NCBI GenBank assembly: GCA_047971685.1
Contig: JBKDZW010000123.1
Coordinates: 1-24,348 of the forward strand
Direction of reading: 5' to 3'
Source: JAJXWB01 sp047971685
Lineage (GTDB): Bacteria; Pseudomonadota; Alphaproteobacteria; Rhizobiales; Beijerinckiaceae
Length of the DNA: 24,348 bases
Shown in pieces: positions 22,295-24,348 of this stretch. Positions within the stretch are counted from its first letter, which is position 1. The number at the start of each line of letters is the position of its first letter. Made by a program: the position numbers and the translations under genes. Under the pieces are notes generated by a model, which worked only from the letters and a program-made list of their open reading frames with translations, was not told where the DNA came from and did no database searches.

Positions 22295-22309
22295 TTAACG
22301 CTTTCTAAA
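22295..22309. promoter_or_regulatory. Weak candidate CtrA site between PBP and ycgN-like genes
   Basis: TTAACGCTTTCTAAA reads on the minus strand as TTTA-N7-TTAA, one mismatch from consensus. It ends 16 bases before the PBP start and 82 before the ycgN-like start, so it would repress the former or activate the latter. Confidence 0.3.
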
Positions 22310-22391
22310 CGACTTGACGCCGAGTGCAACGATGCGCAATTGCCGGACGTTGCGCTCCCGCACAATTCATGCCTGCGGGGTAGGCGCCAGA

Positions 22392-23015
22392 ATGACGCAA
22401 ATGCGACGCACAGACGATAAAACCGCCAACGATAAGCCCGCCGACAACGGCAAACCCGTCGACAACGGCAAGCCCGCCGGCATAGAGCCTTTCTGGCGTA
22501 AGCCCCTGAGCGCGCTCGATTCGCGCGAATGGGAGGCGCTGTGCGACGGCTGCGGCCGGTGCTGCCTTGTCAAGCTCGAGGACGAGGATACCGGGGCCAT
22601 CCATTTTACCGATGTCGCCTGCGATCTCTTCGAGCCCGGCGCTTGCCGCTGCCGCGATTATGCGCGCCGCACGCGCCGGGTTCACGATTGCGTTCGCCTG
22701 ACGCCCGAAAATATCGGGGATATTCACTGGCTGCCGCCGACCTGCGCCTATCGCCTGCGCCGCGAGGGCAGGGATCTGCCGGCCTGGCATCCGCTGATTT
22801 CCGGCGATCCCGCAAGCGTGTGGCGCGCCGGCGTGTCCTGCCACGACAAGGTCTCCGCTTTCGAGGAGGATGTGGAGATTGACGATCTCCCCGATTTCAT
22901 CGTCGCCTGGCCCGGCAAATGGCCGAAAGGCGCGGCCAGACCGAAATCTGCGCCGGGACCGGCGAAATCCGCGCAGTCCAAAAGCCCGGCGTCGCGAAAA
23001 ACCGGTAAACGATAG
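22392..23015 (+). CDS. YcgN-family cysteine-cluster protein (UPF0260)
   Basis: Protein of 207 residues with the family's conserved cysteines: CDGCGRCC (51-58), Cys77, CRC (85-87), Cys100 and Cys118, suggesting a metal or Fe-S site; function is not established. Motifs ALCDGCGRCCLVKLEDEDTG and CVRLTPENIGDIHWLPPTCA are typical. The first ~30 residues contain an 18-base in-frame duplication (ADNGKP/VDNGKP) and the last ~25 are a basic Pro/Ala/Ser tail; both are extra to the family core. ATG 22392 has AGG seven bases upstream; ATG 22401 is an alternative. Divergent from the PBP operon, convergent with the TonB-like gene with only 13 bases between. Confidence 0.88.
   Translation: MTQMRRTDDKTANDKPADNGKPVDNGKPAGIEPFWRKPLSALDSREWEALCDGCGRCCLVKLEDEDTGAIHFTDVACDLFEPGACRCRDYARRTRRVHDCVRLTPENIGDIHWLPPTCAYRLRREGRDLPAWHPLISGDPASVWRAGVSCHDKVSAFEEDVEIDDLPDFIVAWPGKWPKGAARPKSAPGPAKSAQSKSPASRKTGKR
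22440..22475 (+). repeat. 18-base tandem repeat, two copies, in frame
   Basis: GCCGACAACGGCAAACCC is followed by GTCGACAACGGCAAGCCC, encoding ADNGKP and VDNGKP near the N-terminus of the YcgN-like protein. Confidence 0.8.
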
Positions 23016-23028
23016 GCGCGCTTCCCGC

Positions 23029-23886
23029 TCAATCCCCGCCAAAAGCGATGGCTGCGCCAAAATTGCGATCGGCGTTGGCCGGCGGCGCGGGGAAGGGCGC
23101 GGCGCGGCGCACCATGTCGATGGCCTCCGCATCGAGTTCCGCCGAGCCTGTCGGGCGCGCCAGCCACACCGATTCCAGCCCGCCCTTGTCGTCGATGCGA
23201 AACCCGACGATCGCCAGCGCTTTCGGGCGCGGGCGCTCGGGGTCGATCATGTTGGCGGCGACAATCCCCAAAACCTTGGCGCGATAATTGTCGTTGGTGG
23301 AATCGGGCGCCGGGCGGGGACGCGCCGGCTGCGCCATCAGGCTCTGCGGCGACAGAAAGGTCGGCATCCGCTCGGGGGCTGCGGGCTTTTCGACCGAAGC
23401 GAGCCCGCCGAACGGATTGGCTTCGTCGTGTTTTTCCTGCGGCCTGGCGTTGTCGGGAGACTTGTCCTTGGCGCCGCGCGTGCGCGCGGCCTGCGGCAGG
23501 TCGCTTTCCTGCGGGCGTTCGACGATCTGGCCCGGCGGCGGTGTCGCGCTGCCGGCGGCGCTTTCCTGCGTGCGTTCGGCCGGACGCTCGGCGGTCGCGG
23601 GCGGACTGGCCGCAGGCTTGTCCGCCTCGCGCGGTTCGACGGCGGCAGGCGCGCCAGCGGGCGTGCCGGCCGCATCGCCCGACTGTTTCGTTTTGGTACG
23701 GCCTTCCGCCTCCTCCAGCGTCGCCATTTCAACGGGTATTTCCACGCCCGCCGTCGCGTTGGGTGCAGCGTCGGCCCATTCGCTCCAGGCGATGAGGCCG
23801 AACAGGATCGCATGCGCGAAAACGACCGCAGCGAAAACGATCGTCACACGTGGAAAATCAGATCGACAGTTTTTCGATTGCGCCAT
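23029..23886 (-). CDS. TonB-like protein (energy transducer family, C-terminal domain)
   Basis: Protein of 285 residues with TonB architecture: a short N-terminus, one TM helix (about 13-33, RVTIVFAAVVFAHAILFGLI), a long Pro/Ala/Glu/Arg-rich periplasmic spacer, and a C-terminal domain (about 200-285) with YRAKVLGIVAANMIDPERPR, AIVGFRIDDKGGLESVWLAR and GSAELDAEAIDMVRRAAPFP. TonB couples the proton motive force through ExbBD to outer-membrane transporters, but no exbBD or receptor is in view, so it may belong to the broader TonB-C group (including TolA-like roles). ATG 23886 is followed by a normal N-terminus; ATG 23913 is possible. No strong Shine-Dalgarno at either. Confidence 0.75.
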   Translation of the reverse strand: MAQSKNCRSDFPRVTIVFAAVVFAHAILFGLIAWSEWADAAPNATAGVEIPVEMATLEEAEGRTKTKQSGDAAGTPAGAPAAVEPREADKPAASPPATAERPAERTQESAAGSATPPPGQIVERPQESDLPQAARTRGAKDKSPDNARPQEKHDEANPFGGLASVEKPAAPERMPTFLSPQSLMAQPARPRPAPDSTNDNYRAKVLGIVAANMIDPERPRPKALAIVGFRIDDKGGLESVWLARPTGSAELDAEAIDMVRRAAPFPAPPANADRNFGAAIAFGGD

Positions 23887-24348
23887 GGCGGTCGGATTAG
23901 GGCCCAGACTCATAATCAGTAGCCGACGATCGCCGCGATGCATACGGCGGCGGATCGCATCGGCGCCGCAGCCCTTGCCGCCATGCGGGATTTGGCGCCC
24001 GGGCATAAGTTCGGGCAACAACCCGGCGACCGCCCGGTTTCGGCACGTGCACGATCCCGCCGATGGCGCGCCTGTTGTCGGCGTGGGCCTTACCTCGTGC
24101 GCCGGTCGGCAAGTGTGGTTCGATCTTCAAAATCGTGCGTCCGTCAGCCGGAAACGATCCCGATTCATCGCCGCTCCCTTTCGGAAGCGGTGAACCACAA
24201 TGCGCCGTTCATGCCAACAGTTTTCGGCCTCGATTCCAGATCAATACGATCTTATTAGTTGAGGCATGACAATTGGCTGCGCGGCATGATGTATTCGATC
24301 CGGAGACTGAGTTTTCATGCACGCCCGAGTTTGAAATTACGTTACGTA
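23887..24348. other. Right-end stretch without a recognisable gene
   Basis: About 460 bases upstream of the TonB-like gene. No open frame here resembles a protein I know and no RNA gene is evident. A weak minus-strand promoter-like pair (TTGTCA, 17 bases, TCGTAT at 24244-24272) could serve the TonB-like gene but is far from it. The bases after about 24240 are AT-richer and may be the promoter of a gene beyond the edge. Confidence 0.5.

Noticed and set aside
23288..24193. Plus-strand open frame of 301 codons opposite the TonB-like gene
   Set aside because: Antisense shadow of the Pro/Ala-rich TonB spacer; no domain.

Overview
The window is a GC-rich chromosomal segment of an alphaproteobacterium, most likely of the order Hyphomicrobiales (Rhizobiales). 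The evidence is the gene content: a MucR/Ros-type regulator, DUF6456, SufE, a DUF5330-like protein and a DivJ-like histidine kinase lie side by side, and DUF1491, DUF2336 and the DUF1214/DUF1254 pair are families I know mainly from this group. I see no phage, transposon, CRISPR, rRNA or tRNA. Genus cannot be fixed from the sequence.

Layout. (1) 69-4484 is a cell-envelope block. A GtrB/DPM1-like glycosyltransferase, the lipid II flippase MurJ and a type II haloacid dehalogenase form an overlapping minus-strand operon. A YdjC/ChbG-type deacetylase is divergent from it across a repeat-filled spacer. (2) 4485-8315 holds a methyl-accepting chemotaxis protein preceded by a perfect CtrA-type box, an iron-type superoxide dismutase, and a repeat-rich membrane protein of unknown function. 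(3) 8357-10935 is an msrB-oligopeptidase B operon on the minus strand. (4) 10936-11353 is an AT-rich regulatory spacer in front of mucR. (5) 11354-18311 carries mucR, DUF6456, sufE, DUF5330, divJ-like, a peptidoglycan-binding-domain protein, DUF1491 and DUF2336, a cell-cycle/regulatory neighbourhood. (6) 18452-23886 carries a small basic protein, then a minus-strand operon of a class A penicillin-binding protein with DUF1214 and DUF1254 proteins, a YcgN-type cysteine-cluster protein, and a TonB-like protein. The last ~460 bases hold no gene I can support.

How it fits together. Much of the window concerns the envelope (MurJ, class A PBP, glycosyltransferase plus deacetylase, PG-binding protein, TonB-like protein), oxidative-damage repair (SOD, MsrB, SufE) and developmental or motility control (MucR, DivJ-like, MCP). 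Sequences of the form TTAA-N7-TTAA, the known CtrA recognition pattern, occur in several intergenic regions next to these genes. This suggests, but does not prove, that part of the block is wired into the CtrA cell-cycle network.

Two structural traits stand out. One is a REP-like palindrome present three times in intergenic DNA. The other is an unusual number of short tandem duplications, most of them in frame at or near protein ends. I found no convincing new defence or mobile system. The best leads are the regulatory sites, the repeats, the MucR variant lacking a zinc ligand, and the glycosyltransferase/deacetylase/flippase module.
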